Source: Candidatus Sysuiplasma superficiale (GTDB lineage: Archaea > Thermoplasmatota > Thermoplasmata > Sysuiplasmatales > Sysuiplasmataceae). Taken from it: a stretch of 64,000 bases of DNA. The stretch lies in assembly GCA_019720975.1 (NCBI GenBank), contig JAGVSJ010000002.1, positions 1-64,000 on the forward strand, written 5' to 3'. Below the pieces are notes generated by a model, which worked only from the letters and a program-made list of their open reading frames with translations, did no database searches and was not told the origin of the DNA. The position numbers and the translations under genes were made by a program. How positions within the stretch are numbered: position 1 is the first letter of the stretch; the number at the start of each line of letters is the position of its first letter. Of this stretch, positions 17,882 through 26,749 are shown piece after piece.

Positions 17882-18520
17882 TCAGCTTGAGGCGTTCTTC
17901 TTTCTCTCTTTCATTCTTCCGTGGTGGCCGGGCTTGTGGTACTCGAAGCCAAGTATGAAGTCAGTGAGACCGAATACGATAAGGGCGTATGCAAGATACG
18001 GGAGCATGTCCGTCCTCGATGTGTACAGCAGGAATGCGATACCAAGTATCAGCGCTGTGCCCACAAGAGAAAGAGCGAATGCTTCATATTCCCTCTCCCT
18101 GAAGTAATGCTCCTCGATGAACGCGATGAATATTGAGCCAACAGCAAGCACCCACAGCGGTTCTTCAGTAGTAAGTGACGCGCCTGAGATGGCAATGTGA
18201 ATTGAGAGCGCACCCAGGGCTGCCGCAAGTGCAAAGGGGAAAATGACAAGCACACCACGAGCAAGATAGAGCAGACCTCCGAAGAGCATTGATACTTTCA
18301 TTTCGCTGTACGGATCACATTGGTGCAAATAACTGTTTTGCTGAAAGGCAGATCGCCCATCGAATCCAGAGCTTCGTACGGTCCGGAAGCCACTTTCGCC
18401 GGTTTTTGAAGGCGGAGTTTTTATGTCCATGGCTTTGATTGTGACCATTGTGTCTGCCATTCCGCTCCTTTCCGGAGACATTTCGGTTGTCTCCACCTCC
18501 ACATTCGGGTCTGCAGCCAT
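17882..18520 (-). CDS. small integral membrane protein
   Basis: 212 residues from the chosen start. About 85 polar residues precede four hydrophobic segments (SMLFGGLLYLARGVLVIFPFALAAALGAL, PLWVLAVGSIFIAFI, FALSLVGTALILGIAFLLY, LPYLAYALIVFGLTDFILG) and a His/Lys-rich tail. I do not recognise the family. ATG 18520 (MAADPN) is preferred over 18595 because a TATA-like TAAAAAC lies about 25 nt upstream of it and because the longer version would overlap the divergent phosphatase gene. A shorter start at the membrane part (MKVSML) is also possible. Confidence 0.55.
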   Translation of the reverse strand: MAADPNVEVETTEMSPERSGMADTMVTIKAMDIKTPPSKTGESGFRTVRSSGFDGRSAFQQNSYLHQCDPYSEMKVSMLFGGLLYLARGVLVIFPFALAAALGALSIHIAISGASLTTEEPLWVLAVGSIFIAFIEEHYFREREYEAFALSLVGTALILGIAFLLYTSRTDMLPYLAYALIVFGLTDFILGFEYHKPGHHGRMKERKKNASS

Positions 18521-18593
18521 ATGCCGGATGCCCCTTTTGTTTTTACGCACGCGCTGTCCGTTGGTTTCCGTCTCACGCACGGCGGTGTAAAAC

Positions 18594-19106
18594 ATGGCTC
18601 GGGGAAGTCAGTGTAAAGCTTCCTTTTTCTATTTTGTCCGTCACGGAGACTATTCAGTCGAGGACCCGAATGGTGACGGGCGGTTAACCGAAAAAGGTGC
18701 AGCACAGGTTTCCGGTGCGGCCTCTCTTCTCCGCTCTCTTCATGGCTCCTTCAGTGTTATAGCCTGTTCCCCCCTCAGGCGCGCGATAGAATCTGCGCAT
18801 ATGATATCCTCCGCCGTTAGTGCAGAAGTTGTGATTGAGGAATCGCTTGAACCTGAGGGAGACCCTGCAGGCGCACTGGCCGGACTGTATATGAAGAGAG
18901 GCGGGCCGATGATCGTTGTGGGTCATCAGCCGTCACTTTCGCGTGCAATCGCAGGTCTCTGCAACGATCTTGAAACAAAGCGAAAAATTGAGAAGGGCGG
19001 TATCGCATGTGTATATGCAGAGATCCGTGGCGGAAGCCTCGCATGCAGTCTCAGATGGATTCTGACGCCTGATGGAGTAAGGTCCGCAAGGGATAATCAC
19101 GCCTGA
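18594..19106 (+). CDS. histidine phosphatase family protein (SixA-like)
   Basis: 170 residues. The catalytic RHG motif is present early (FYFVRHGDYSVEDPNGDGRLTEKG), followed by SPLRRAIESA and the second histidine in VVGHQPSLSRAIAGL. This three-motif spacing in a short protein is characteristic of SixA/phosphohistidine or small phosphoester phosphatases rather than phosphoglycerate mutase. The likely reaction uses a phosphohistidine intermediate; the substrate is unknown. It is divergent from a membrane protein and convergent with the phosphodiesterase gene. Confidence 0.85.
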   Translation: MARGSQCKASFFYFVRHGDYSVEDPNGDGRLTEKGAAQVSGAASLLRSLHGSFSVIACSPLRRAIESAHMISSAVSAEVVIEESLEPEGDPAGALAGLYMKRGGPMIVVGHQPSLSRAIAGLCNDLETKRKIEKGGIACVYAEIRGGSLACSLRWILTPDGVRSARDNHA

Positions 19107-19185
19107 GGATCGTTCAAACCATTCACCTGCGCCATTAAATGAAAATCATATGCCTTCTAAAGCGAACCTTGAGCGGAATGCGATT

Positions 19186-19965
19186 CTAAGAGGCGTCCGA
19201 TCTACCTATTATGCCGGAGAGCATGTTGGGGTAGTTTGATGAAATGCTGTCGGGCCTGAGCTCTAACAGTTTTCTGGCATCCTCCTCCCTGTCTACGACC
19301 CACGGGTGGACAGAATAGCCTTTTCTGTGAGCGATGTGCACGGATTCCGCCTTCATCTTTTCCCACCTCGGAAATACAGACGTGATGCCGAAGTCATCCA
19401 GTATTTCCAGATATTCCTCCGGCGGATCCACTATCAGAAGACCTGTTTTGAGCTCATTGTCTAGTTCAGAAATCTTCTGCAGAAGGGACGGATTAAAGGC
19501 AATGAATACTGTCCTCTCCTTCCATCTGCTTTCACTTTCAACAGCGTTCACGATCCTTTCTTCAATTCCTTCGTAGAACTCCGATCCGTGTTTTATCTCC
19601 ACCACAGCTATATTGTTCCTGCATACCAGTTCAAGCGCTTCCTCGAGTGTCGGTACCTTCTCCCCCCTGAATTTTGATGAAAACCAGCTTCCTGCGTCCA
19701 GTTTCCTCAGTGTCTTAATATCTGTCGAGTTGACCATGCCTTTTCCATCCGTCGTTCTGTCAAGCAGTTCATCATGTATCACAACCGGATGACCGTCAGA
19801 AGTCTGGTGCACATCGAATTCAATCGCATCTGCGCCCATTTCAATGGCAAGCGAAAATGATGACAGTGTATTTTCCGGAGCGAGACCCGAAGCCCCCCTG
19901 TGTCCTACTATGAAAGGTCTTCTTCCGTCAGTCGCCGGTGAAAGGAACAGATCTATCGCACTCAT
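19186..19965 (-). CDS. ugpQ: glycerophosphodiester phosphodiesterase
   Basis: 259 residues, standard GDPD TIM-barrel length. The hallmark HRGASGLAPENTLSSF (residues 22-37) carries the catalytic His, and EFDVHQTSDGHPVVIHDELLDRTTDGKG supplies the metal ligands and second His. The C-terminal HPWVVDREEDARKLLELRPDSISSNYP corresponds to the usual closing strand and helix. It hydrolyses glycerophosphodiesters to glycerol phosphate and alcohol. There is no signal peptide, so it acts in the cytoplasm. In an archaeon this may serve turnover of phospholipid head groups. Confidence 0.88.
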   Translation of the reverse strand: MSAIDLFLSPATDGRRPFIVGHRGASGLAPENTLSSFSLAIEMGADAIEFDVHQTSDGHPVVIHDELLDRTTDGKGMVNSTDIKTLRKLDAGSWFSSKFRGEKVPTLEEALELVCRNNIAVVEIKHGSEFYEGIEERIVNAVESESRWKERTVFIAFNPSLLQKISELDNELKTGLLIVDPPEEYLEILDDFGITSVFPRWEKMKAESVHIAHRKGYSVHPWVVDREEDARKLLELRPDSISSNYPNMLSGIIGRSDAS

Positions 19966-20149
19966 TCCGCTGCACTTCCATATCGGGTTTGCTGAATTTA
20001 ATGGAATTTAATACTTAACATTTGTGAGCGCCTCAGTAACCGAGTGTGCCCTGTCGGCCCCGTGTGCATTCCCGATTCAAATCTCAAAATATAAAAACAA
20101 GGACAATGTACGTGCACATGATTAGACAGAAAAAGAAGATGAACGGTAA

Positions 20150-21697
20150 ATGAAAATAGAGCTGAACAGTTTCTTTGACGAAATATACGAAACGGATGAA
20201 AAGGGAATACCAAATTTCAAGATATATTCCGGCGGCAAGTGGTATTTTCCTGTAACAGGCGAATTCATTGATGTGAGGAGTCCGATAGACAACAGTCTCG
20301 TTGCGAGAATATCGGCAGCGTCTGAGGAGGATGCAGACAGGGTCCTCAATGATGCCTACAAGGCCAAACCGCTGATAAGGCGAATGCCCGCTATTGACAG
20401 GATGAATGCGCTGACTGCGGCCTCACAGCTTATACAGCAGAACTTCGAGGCGCTGAGGAACAGCATTGTGATCAACAACGGCAAGACGGTCGCCGACGCA
20501 GCGGGCGAGATAAAATCCACAATGCACAGGCTGTCCCTGACATTCGAAGAGACTCGAAAGATATTCGGAGACTATATACCAGGAGACTGGGCAGAAGAAA
20601 ATGTCGGAAAATATGCACTGATCATAAGGGAACCGGTGGGACTTGTGCTTGCCATCTCACCGTTCAATTATCCGCTGTTCATAACATTCACAAAGGCAAT
20701 ACCCGCTCTTCTGGCAGGCAATTCTGTCATCATAAAGCCTCCGAGTGCGGATCCCATTCCCCCCATACTGATGACGAAGATAATGCAGGAATCTGGAATA
20801 CCGCCGGCTGCCCTCAGCCTTGTGACAGGCAAGGGCTCTCTGGGGAGCTACATGGCTGAGAGCCCTATTGTCGACGTTGTCACATTCACAGGAAGCACGG
20901 GAGTTGGGAAAGAGCTTACCAAGATATCCGGAATAAAGAAGATACATCTCGAACTGGGAGGAAAGGGTGCGGCAATCATACTGAATGATGCGGATCTCCC
21001 GGATGCGGCGACAAAGACGCTTGCAGGTTCACTTAAGAACGCTGGCCAGAGATGCGACGCGATAAGCCGCGTTCTTGTCCAGTCGGGTGTTTACAGGGAC
21101 TTCTGCAATCTTCTTGCCGAAGGCATAAAGGAATGGACGGCAGGCGATCCAAGGGATGAGGGTTCAAAGATTGGCCCCATGATAAGCAGGGAGGCTGTGA
21201 ATCACGTCATGGAACTTGTTGAGGACGCCGTCAACAGGGGAGCACGTCTTGTTCACGGTGGGAAGAGCAGGGAAAATTACATGGAGGCTACCCTTCTGCT
21301 GGACGTTCCGCTGGAAGCCAGGATCATGTGGGAGGAAACCTTCGGCCCCGTGGTCCCGGTCCATGAATTCAGAACGATCGATGAGGCAATTGAAATAGCC
21401 AACAGATCGGAGTATGGACTGGACTCAGCTGTATTCACGAGGGATCTTAATTCAGCCTGGAAGGTCGCAAAGAGGCTTGAGGTGGGTGAGGTTACGATAA
21501 ACAACTATCCCGCACACGGAGTTGGATTCTTCCCGTTTGGCGGTGTCAAAGAGAGCGGCCTTGGAAGGGAGGGTATAGGTTACAGCATTGATGAATTCAC
21601 AAACATGAAGACGATTGTTTTCCAGACCGCAGGCGCCAGTATATGGGAAACAGAGAAGACACCGGCGGAAATACTCTCCCAGGCCGGAAAACTGTGA
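20150..21697 (+). CDS. gapN: non-phosphorylating glyceraldehyde-3-phosphate dehydrogenase (GAPN), aldehyde dehydrogenase superfamily
   Basis: 515 residues, an aldehyde dehydrogenase. Coenzyme-binding elements are AISPFNYPLFITFTKAIPALLAGNSVIIKP and FTGSTGVGKEL; the catalytic Glu lies in LELGGKGA and the catalytic Cys in NAGQRCDAISRV, the variant seen in archaeal GAPN rather than in generic aldehyde dehydrogenases. It oxidises glyceraldehyde 3-phosphate directly to 3-phosphoglycerate in archaeal glycolysis. The convergent triosephosphate isomerase gene supports this assignment. Other substrates such as succinate semialdehyde cannot be excluded from sequence. It starts with ATG 20150 after a purine-rich GATGAACGGTAA. 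Confidence 0.82.
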   Translation: MKIELNSFFDEIYETDEKGIPNFKIYSGGKWYFPVTGEFIDVRSPIDNSLVARISAASEEDADRVLNDAYKAKPLIRRMPAIDRMNALTAASQLIQQNFEALRNSIVINNGKTVADAAGEIKSTMHRLSLTFEETRKIFGDYIPGDWAEENVGKYALIIREPVGLVLAISPFNYPLFITFTKAIPALLAGNSVIIKPPSADPIPPILMTKIMQESGIPPAALSLVTGKGSLGSYMAESPIVDVVTFTGSTGVGKELTKISGIKKIHLELGGKGAAIILNDADLPDAATKTLAGSLKNAGQRCDAISRVLVQSGVYRDFCNLLAEGIKEWTAGDPRDEGSKIGPMISREAVNHVMELVEDAVNRGARLVHGGKSRENYMEATLLLDVPLEARIMWEETFGPVVPVHEFRTIDEAIEIANRSEYGLDSAVFTRDLNSAWKVAKRLEVGEVTINNYPAHGVGFFPFGGVKESGLGREGIGYSIDEFTNMKTIVFQTAGASIWETEKTPAEILSQAGKL

Positions 21698-22402
21698 TCA
21701 GGAGATGTGATTCTTCTTCTCAGCCGATGCAAGTTCCGATGCCATTTCAAGTATCAGTTTCCTTCGCTCCCGGGACTTGACAACGGCCGAAGCAACAAGC
21801 ACCCCTGCGGCACCAAGCTCGTACGCACGTTTCACGTCCGCCGGTCCTGAAATGCCGGCACCCGCTATGACAGTGGTGCCGCTTCCTGATTTCATCGCTG
21901 CTGCAATCGACTCAACAATGACTTCAGGTCTTGCCATTGACACAGATATTCCCGATCCTATGAGCTCAGGCGGTTCGATTGCAACAACATCCGGATTCAG
22001 CGCACATACCGCCGCAACCGCCCTCGGCGTATCAGCACACACGACTGTCCTGAGGTGTGCCGCCCTGCTCCTGTCTATCACATTCTCGATTTCATAGAGC
22101 TTCATCCTGTGTTCGCTGTGATTCAGCAGCACGCCGCTGGCTCCTGCATCCGCAATCATCTCCGGAGAAGTGAAACCGGTGGCAGCCCCGGGCTCATTCG
22201 GATCGCAATGCTGCGCATAAACATCAACACCCGAACCTACTGTCTCGCGAAGCCAGGGGATCGGCGGGCAAACGCCGCAGCGGACGCCGTATTCCTCCTG
22301 CGCTTCCGAAAGATATGAAGCTATCTCCGTTGAACTTCTGCCAAACGATTCGCTGTAACTCTTCATGTTGATGATTATGTACCTGTTCCTGTCGGCCTTC
22401 AA
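21698..22402 (-). CDS. tpiA: triosephosphate isomerase
   Basis: 234 residues, the short archaeal form. The N-terminal INMKSY holds the substrate-binding Asn and Lys, LLNHSEHR supplies the electrophilic His, and VVAIEPPELIGSG is the catalytic-Glu/flexible-loop region of archaeal enzymes. AGAGISGPADVKRAYELGAAGVLVASAVV is the phosphate-binding end. It interconverts dihydroxyacetone phosphate and glyceraldehyde 3-phosphate. TTG 22402 is supported by GAGGTG a few bases upstream. Its stop codon abuts the stop of gapN with no bases between them (TGATCA). Confidence 0.92.
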   Translation of the reverse strand: MKADRNRYIIINMKSYSESFGRSSTEIASYLSEAQEEYGVRCGVCPPIPWLRETVGSGVDVYAQHCDPNEPGAATGFTSPEMIADAGASGVLLNHSEHRMKLYEIENVIDRSRAAHLRTVVCADTPRAVAAVCALNPDVVAIEPPELIGSGISVSMARPEVIVESIAAAMKSGSGTTVIAGAGISGPADVKRAYELGAAGVLVASAVVKSRERRKLILEMASELASAEKKNHIS

Positions 22403-22510
22403 GTTACACCTCTGTCGTCCGATAACCCGAAGAGTGCTATTAAATATGCCCCGTAAGAGGGATTGCGGAACGGAGAAACGATAAGTGTCACAGCTTCCCG
22501 CAGCATTCCC

Positions 22511-23074
22511 TCAGTCTTTCCGCATCGCACCATTCTCCCTGCATTTTGAGACAAGTGCAGAAAGAAGTTCAGATATGTTCTCCCTTACTCTTTCATCCTT
22601 GAGCCTTCCCTCTCCGTCGAACACTGTCTGCGGATTCATTACAAAAACTTCGGGAAGATTCACAGGCTTCATATTGAGGAAAACAAAAACCTGTCTGAGG
22701 TGGTACTGTGCTCTGGCTCCACCGAGCCTCCCTCCGGCGCTCATCATTGCAACAGGTTTTCCCTCAAATGCACTGTCACCGTAAGGCCGGGATGCCCAGT
22801 CAATTGCATTCTTCAGAAAGCCCGGTATCGAATAGTTGTACTCCGGGGTGACTATGAGAACTCCGTCGGCATCCTTTATGCTCTTCTTGAACACCCTGAC
22901 CGGTTCAGGCGGATTCGCTTCGAGATCCTGGTTGAACAGTGGAATCGCAGATATTTCAGCTATTTCAAGCCTCGAACCTTCAGGCATCAGTGATTTCGCG
23001 CTGTTCAGGAGCATTCTGTTGTACGACCCTCTTCTCAGGCTTCCTCCGAAACCTGTTATCCTGACTTCATTCAT
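22511..23074 (-). CDS. NADPH-dependent FMN reductase family protein
   Basis: 187 residues, flavodoxin-like fold. FMN phosphate-binding loop GSLRRGSYNRMLL (residues 8-20) and the family signature TPEYNYSIPGFLKNAIDWAS (residues 75-94) are clear, as is SAGGRLGGARAQYHLRQ. Family members reduce FMN, quinones, azo dyes or chromate with NAD(P)H. ATG 23074 is chosen instead of the track start because GTATATAA is centred about 28 nt upstream, giving a nearly leaderless message, and MNEVRITGFGGSLR is the normal beginning. Confidence 0.88.
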   Translation of the reverse strand: MNEVRITGFGGSLRRGSYNRMLLNSAKSLMPEGSRLEIAEISAIPLFNQDLEANPPEPVRVFKKSIKDADGVLIVTPEYNYSIPGFLKNAIDWASRPYGDSAFEGKPVAMMSAGGRLGGARAQYHLRQVFVFLNMKPVNLPEVFVMNPQTVFDGEGRLKDERVRENISELLSALVSKCRENGAMRKD

Positions 23075-23098
23075 ACTGGGAAAATGGATTGTGCGTTG

Positions 23099-23106
23099 GT
23101 ATATAA
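23099..23106 (-). promoter_or_regulatory. TATA box of the FMN reductase gene
   Basis: TTATATAC on the minus strand is centred about 28 nt before ATG 23074 and is the best match to the archaeal consensus in this area. Confidence 0.5.
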
Positions 23107-23176
23107 CTGGCCACCACGATTCTGAAAATAAAAGCTGGTATGGTAGCGGGCACATACCGCTGCATCCGGATACCGC

Positions 23177-23569
23177 TCATTCGCCCTTACCGAGAATGAA
23201 GTTCCACAGATCATCATCTATCGGCATCACCGAGAGCCTTGGCAGCCGCACCAGAGGGGAGGAGCGGAATCGCGTTTCCCTTCTGATATCGGATAGGGTG
23301 ACAGTTTGACTGAATTTTCTCAGCGGTTTTATTCTGACAACGGCAAATCCTTCGCTGTCAGTGTATGCATCACCTTCTGCGACAGCCAGGCCCACTGCGG
23401 CCTTCTCTCTGCCTGTGTGGTAGTATATTATCTCATCCCCTGCACGCACACTTTTCAGGTATTTCAGCGCAAGGTTGTTCCTGACACCGTCCCAGACTGT
23501 ATAACCGTCCGATTGAAGCATTTCGAAACTGTAATGTTCAGGCTCCTCCTTGAACAGCCATTTTGACAT
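23177..23569 (-). CDS. EVE-domain protein (PUA-like fold)
   Basis: 130 residues, a stand-alone EVE domain. The hallmarks WLFKEEPEHYSFEML, VWDGVRNNLALKYLK and GDEIIYYHTGREKAAVGLAV are visible; they resemble human THYN1 and bacterial YTH-like proteins. EVE domains bind modified bases in nucleic acids, so a role in recognising modified DNA or RNA is likely but not provable here. ATG 23569 is chosen because CTTAAATCG lies about 28 nt upstream (leaderless pattern). Confidence 0.85.
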   Translation of the reverse strand: MSKWLFKEEPEHYSFEMLQSDGYTVWDGVRNNLALKYLKSVRAGDEIIYYHTGREKAAVGLAVAEGDAYTDSEGFAVVRIKPLRKFSQTVTLSDIRRETRFRSSPLVRLPRLSVMPIDDDLWNFILGKGE

Positions 23570-23720
23570 TGATACGACAATGCAGTTGATTCGATTTAAG
23601 GAAATCGCCATCGTCGCGGTTAGCGCGACGGATTCCGTGTCAGATGACAGACAGTTTCTGCCGTCAAGTGTGCAGAATGAAACAGAGAAAATATGATTGG
23701 ACCCTCAATTTCAAATTCAA

Positions 23721-24740
23721 ATGTCATTGGAAACAAGGAAAGCCGGAATCGTAGGCGCCGGTGGTTATACGGGGTACGAACTGATACGAATAATAAACAC
23801 CCATCCCGGGCTTGAACTTGCGTATGTCCAGTCAGAAGGACTTGCAGGCAGACCCGTTTCCTCTGTATATCCATGGATGAAGAATGATACCGTCTTTTCC
23901 CCGAGAGATGAACTGAAAGGTCTGTTTGATACCGACATAGTATTTACATGTCTCCCCGCAGGAGAGAGCATGAAGATAATTCCACAGCTGGTTGACAGCG
24001 GACTCCGTGTGGTAGATCTGGGACCCGACTACCGTCTTCATCCAGCTTCGGCTTTCGAATCAGTCTACAAGACAAAACATACAGATGCCAGGAATCTACA
24101 GAACAGTGTTTACGGTCTCACAGAGATAAACCGTTCGATGATAAGCGAAGCATCTGTTGTCGCGAACCCGGGATGCTATCCGACAGCTGCACTGCTTGCC
24201 CTCGTTCCTCTTTCCGATATTGTGGGGGGCTCTATTGTGATCGACGCAAAAAGCGGCACGTCAGGCGCCGGAAAGGAGCCTACTCTCTTCACCCACCACT
24301 CTGAAATAGGTGAAAACATAAGACCCTACAGTGTCAACACCCACAGACACATTGCCGAGATCAGCGAGGTGCTTTCAAATATTACGGGGAGGACACAGCC
24401 GTTTATGTTCGTGCCTCACCTCGTACCGATAGTCAGGGGCATCGAGGAAACAATATACCTCTATGATACGGATGCTTCGGAAGCTGAAAGGAGGCTCTCT
24501 TCCTTTTATGCCGATTCTCCCTTTGTCCACATCGAGCATGACTGCAGCCTGAACATGGTCAGCGCCTCAAATCACTGCTTCATCGATGTCAGACAGGCCG
24601 GCAGCAACACCATTCTGCTGGTGTTCATCGACAATCTCATGAAAGGGGCGAGCGGCCAGGCCGTGCAGAACGCAAACATAATGCTGTCATTTCCGGAAGA
24701 CGCCGGCCTGACCGCGGCGCCTTCAGGTGTGGGTAGATAA
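23721..24740 (+). CDS. argC: N-acetyl-gamma-glutamyl-phosphate reductase
   Basis: 339 residues. The Rossmann start AGIVGAGGYTGYELIRII binds NADP(H). The catalytic cysteine lies in VANPGCYPTAALLAL and the conserved loop DAKSGTSGAGK follows; HRHIAEI is the substrate-side histidine. It reduces acetylglutamyl phosphate to the semialdehyde, step 3 of arginine synthesis. An equivalent LysY role on LysW-bound substrates is possible in archaea, but argJ next door and no lysW gene favour arginine. ATG 23721 fits the TATA-like AAAATATG near 23690 (leaderless). First gene of the arginine cluster. Confidence 0.92.
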   Translation: MSLETRKAGIVGAGGYTGYELIRIINTHPGLELAYVQSEGLAGRPVSSVYPWMKNDTVFSPRDELKGLFDTDIVFTCLPAGESMKIIPQLVDSGLRVVDLGPDYRLHPASAFESVYKTKHTDARNLQNSVYGLTEINRSMISEASVVANPGCYPTAALLALVPLSDIVGGSIVIDAKSGTSGAGKEPTLFTHHSEIGENIRPYSVNTHRHIAEISEVLSNITGRTQPFMFVPHLVPIVRGIEETIYLYDTDASEAERRLSSFYADSPFVHIEHDCSLNMVSASNHCFIDVRQAGSNTILLVFIDNLMKGASGQAVQNANIMLSFPEDAGLTAAPSGVGR

Positions 24741-24741
24741 A

Positions 24742-25962
24742 TTGAAGATCATACAGGGCGGTGTAACCGCACCCTCGGGTTTCCTCGCAGGAGCCGGCAG
24801 AGGGGGCATCAGGAAATCTGGCAGGGACGTAGCCATAGTCATTTCCAGACGGCTGTGCAATGCGGCCGCTGTCTTTACGTCAAACAGCCTGAAGGCCGCA
24901 CCCGTTGTTGTTACTTCGAGAAAACTCGCCGATGCAAAGGGAAGAATAAACGGCGTAGTTGTCAACAGCGGAAATGCGAACGCACTGACTGGAAATGAGG
25001 GTGTACGGAACGCGGAAAGGATGTGTATATACGCAGCCGGAAAGCTTGGTCTGCAGCCGGAAAGGATTGTTGTATGCTCCACTGGAATAATAGGCAGAAA
25101 GATGCCAATGAAAAAGGTGTACCGCGGAATAGAATCGGCTTCCTCCTCCATGTCATCTTCTCTTGCCGCCGGAACTGCGGCAGCAGAAGCGATACTTACA
25201 ACAGACAGCCACAGAAAGGAGATAGCAGTGGAGCAGATACTGGAGGACGGGCGACGTATCAGAATAGGCGGCATGACAAAGGGGTCCGGCATGATAGCTC
25301 CCTGCTTGAAGGGTCTGCACGCCACCACGCTTACCTTCATAACAACCGATGCACCTGTCACAAGGCGCTATCTGCAGAGCTGTCTCGAACGACTCGCAGA
25401 TTCAACATTCAACATGATATCTGTCGACGGCGATCAGAGCACAAACGACACCATTCTGCTTCTTTCAAACGGAAGCTGCGGCGGTCCTCCGATCAGTAAG
25501 GACAGGCGCTTTGAGGAGGCGCTTGAGTTTGTAATGGCACAGCTCGCGAAACTGGTTGTGATGGATGGTGAGGGTGCAACACATCTTATAGAAGTGGAGG
25601 TCACTGGCGCGGCGGATGTTGAAGATGCAAGAAAGGCAGCGAAGTCAGTAATCTCCTCAAACCTTCTGAAATGCGCCGTCTTCGGTGGCGATCCAAATGT
25701 CGGAAGGATCGCCTCCGCGCTTGGAAATTCAGGCGTCCAGATTGATTTTTCGAAGCTCGACGTGTGGCTTGGAAGCAGTCGCAGGTGCAAGATAATTTCA
25801 AAAGGGCTCGTGAGCGGGAATCTCAGGAAGGCTTCGGAACTGATGAGGGAAAAGGTTGTGAGAATCACCGTGAGTCTTGGGGATGGGGAAGCGAGAGCGA
25901 TCGGCATGGGGTGTGATTTGAGTTATGATTACGTCAGGGTCAACTCAGCATATTCTACCTGA
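24742..25962 (+). CDS. argJ: bifunctional glutamate N-acetyltransferase/amino-acid acetyltransferase (ornithine acetyltransferase)
   Basis: 406 residues. The start IIQGGVTAPSGFLAGAGRGGIRK and internal VVVNSGNANALTG and VCSTGIIGRKMPM are typical. ArgJ cleaves itself between Ala and Thr; here the site is LHATTLTFITTDA, preceded by GGMTKGSGMIAPC. About four residues more than usual separate MIAP from the AT dipeptide. Downstream, SVDGDQSTNDT and FGGDPNVGRI match the family. It transfers acetyl from acetylornithine to glutamate, recycling the acetyl group, and may use acetyl-CoA. TTG 24742 follows the argC stop by 1 nt. Confidence 0.9.
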   Translation: MKIIQGGVTAPSGFLAGAGRGGIRKSGRDVAIVISRRLCNAAAVFTSNSLKAAPVVVTSRKLADAKGRINGVVVNSGNANALTGNEGVRNAERMCIYAAGKLGLQPERIVVCSTGIIGRKMPMKKVYRGIESASSSMSSSLAAGTAAAEAILTTDSHRKEIAVEQILEDGRRIRIGGMTKGSGMIAPCLKGLHATTLTFITTDAPVTRRYLQSCLERLADSTFNMISVDGDQSTNDTILLLSNGSCGGPPISKDRRFEEALEFVMAQLAKLVVMDGEGATHLIEVEVTGAADVEDARKAAKSVISSNLLKCAVFGGDPNVGRIASALGNSGVQIDFSKLDVWLGSSRRCKIISKGLVSGNLRKASELMREKVVRITVSLGDGEARAIGMGCDLSYDYVRVNSAYST

Positions 25963-26749
25963 GAAAGCAGACGTATGCGTCCTGAAGGCGGGAGGCAGCA
26001 TGCTCTCCGGCCAGGGCAGCATGCGTAATTTTGCGTCGGCCGTCAGCCGGCTTTCCTCCAAATCCTGCAGGTTTATTATAGTCAACGGCGGCGGGAAGGA
26101 AATAGACACGCTCTGTTCCCGTCTTTCGATCGACGTTAAGAAGGAACAGGGTCTCAGGGTCACAACCCCGGACGTCCTTGATGTTGTTCAGATGACTCTT
26201 GCCAGAAAGTCAAACGAGCTCGCTTCAGCCCTGATGGCACACGGATTGCGCTCCCTTCCAGTTCCTGCATTTGCGCTCGGTGCAGTCAGATGCAGAAAGA
26301 AAGTTCTGCCGAATGGCAGAGATCTTGGATACGTGGGTGAAGTGGAAGATGTTGACCCGACGGTTCTTCTTTCACTTGTCACAGCCCGCTCAATCCCTGT
26401 CATTTATCCCATAGGTTCTGACAGTGAAGGCAATCTCTACAACATTAATGCGGATGAACTGGCGGCAGACATCGCATCGTCCCTGAGGGCATCAAGCCTT
26501 CTTCTCCTGACCGACGTTCCAGGGGTCATGATAAATTCCACTGTTGTTCCGTGCATACATGTGTCTGAACTCGATGACCCCCTTCTTGCAGGTCATCTGC
26601 ACGACGGTATTATTCCCAAGCTTGAGTCTGCCAAAAGGGCCGCAAGATCAGGAGTAGGCAGGGTTGCAATAATCGACGGTAGAAGGAGCGAAAACATAGA
26701 AAATTTCTTTACGGAAGGGAAGATAGTTGGCACAGAAATACAAAATTGA
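25925..26749 (+). CDS. argB: acetylglutamate kinase
   Basis: 274 residues, amino acid kinase fold. VCVLKAGGSMLSG carries the catalytic Lys and Gly-rich loop; IIVNGGGKEID is the second Gly motif; VIYPIGSDSEGNLYNINADELAADIA binds the nucleotide; and GGIIPKL-like DGIIPKLESAKRAARSGVGRVAIIDGR closes the site. It phosphorylates N-acetylglutamate. The start overlaps the end of argJ by 38 nt. There is no N-terminal helix of the arginine-sensitive hexameric type, so feedback control may reside elsewhere, for instance in the ACT protein of this cluster (inference). Confidence 0.92.
   Translation: MITSGSTQHILPEKADVCVLKAGGSMLSGQGSMRNFASAVSRLSSKSCRFIIVNGGGKEIDTLCSRLSIDVKKEQGLRVTTPDVLDVVQMTLARKSNELASALMAHGLRSLPVPAFALGAVRCRKKVLPNGRDLGYVGEVEDVDPTVLLSLVTARSIPVIYPIGSDSEGNLYNINADELAADIASSLRASSLLLLTDVPGVMINSTVVPCIHVSELDDPLLAGHLHDGIIPKLESAKRAARSGVGRVAIIDGRRSENIENFFTEGKIVGTEIQN

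Noticed and set aside
24962-25499. Large alternative-frame ORFs inside argJ and other arginine genes
   Set aside because: They are shadows of strongly supported genes, rich in rare residues and without motifs.
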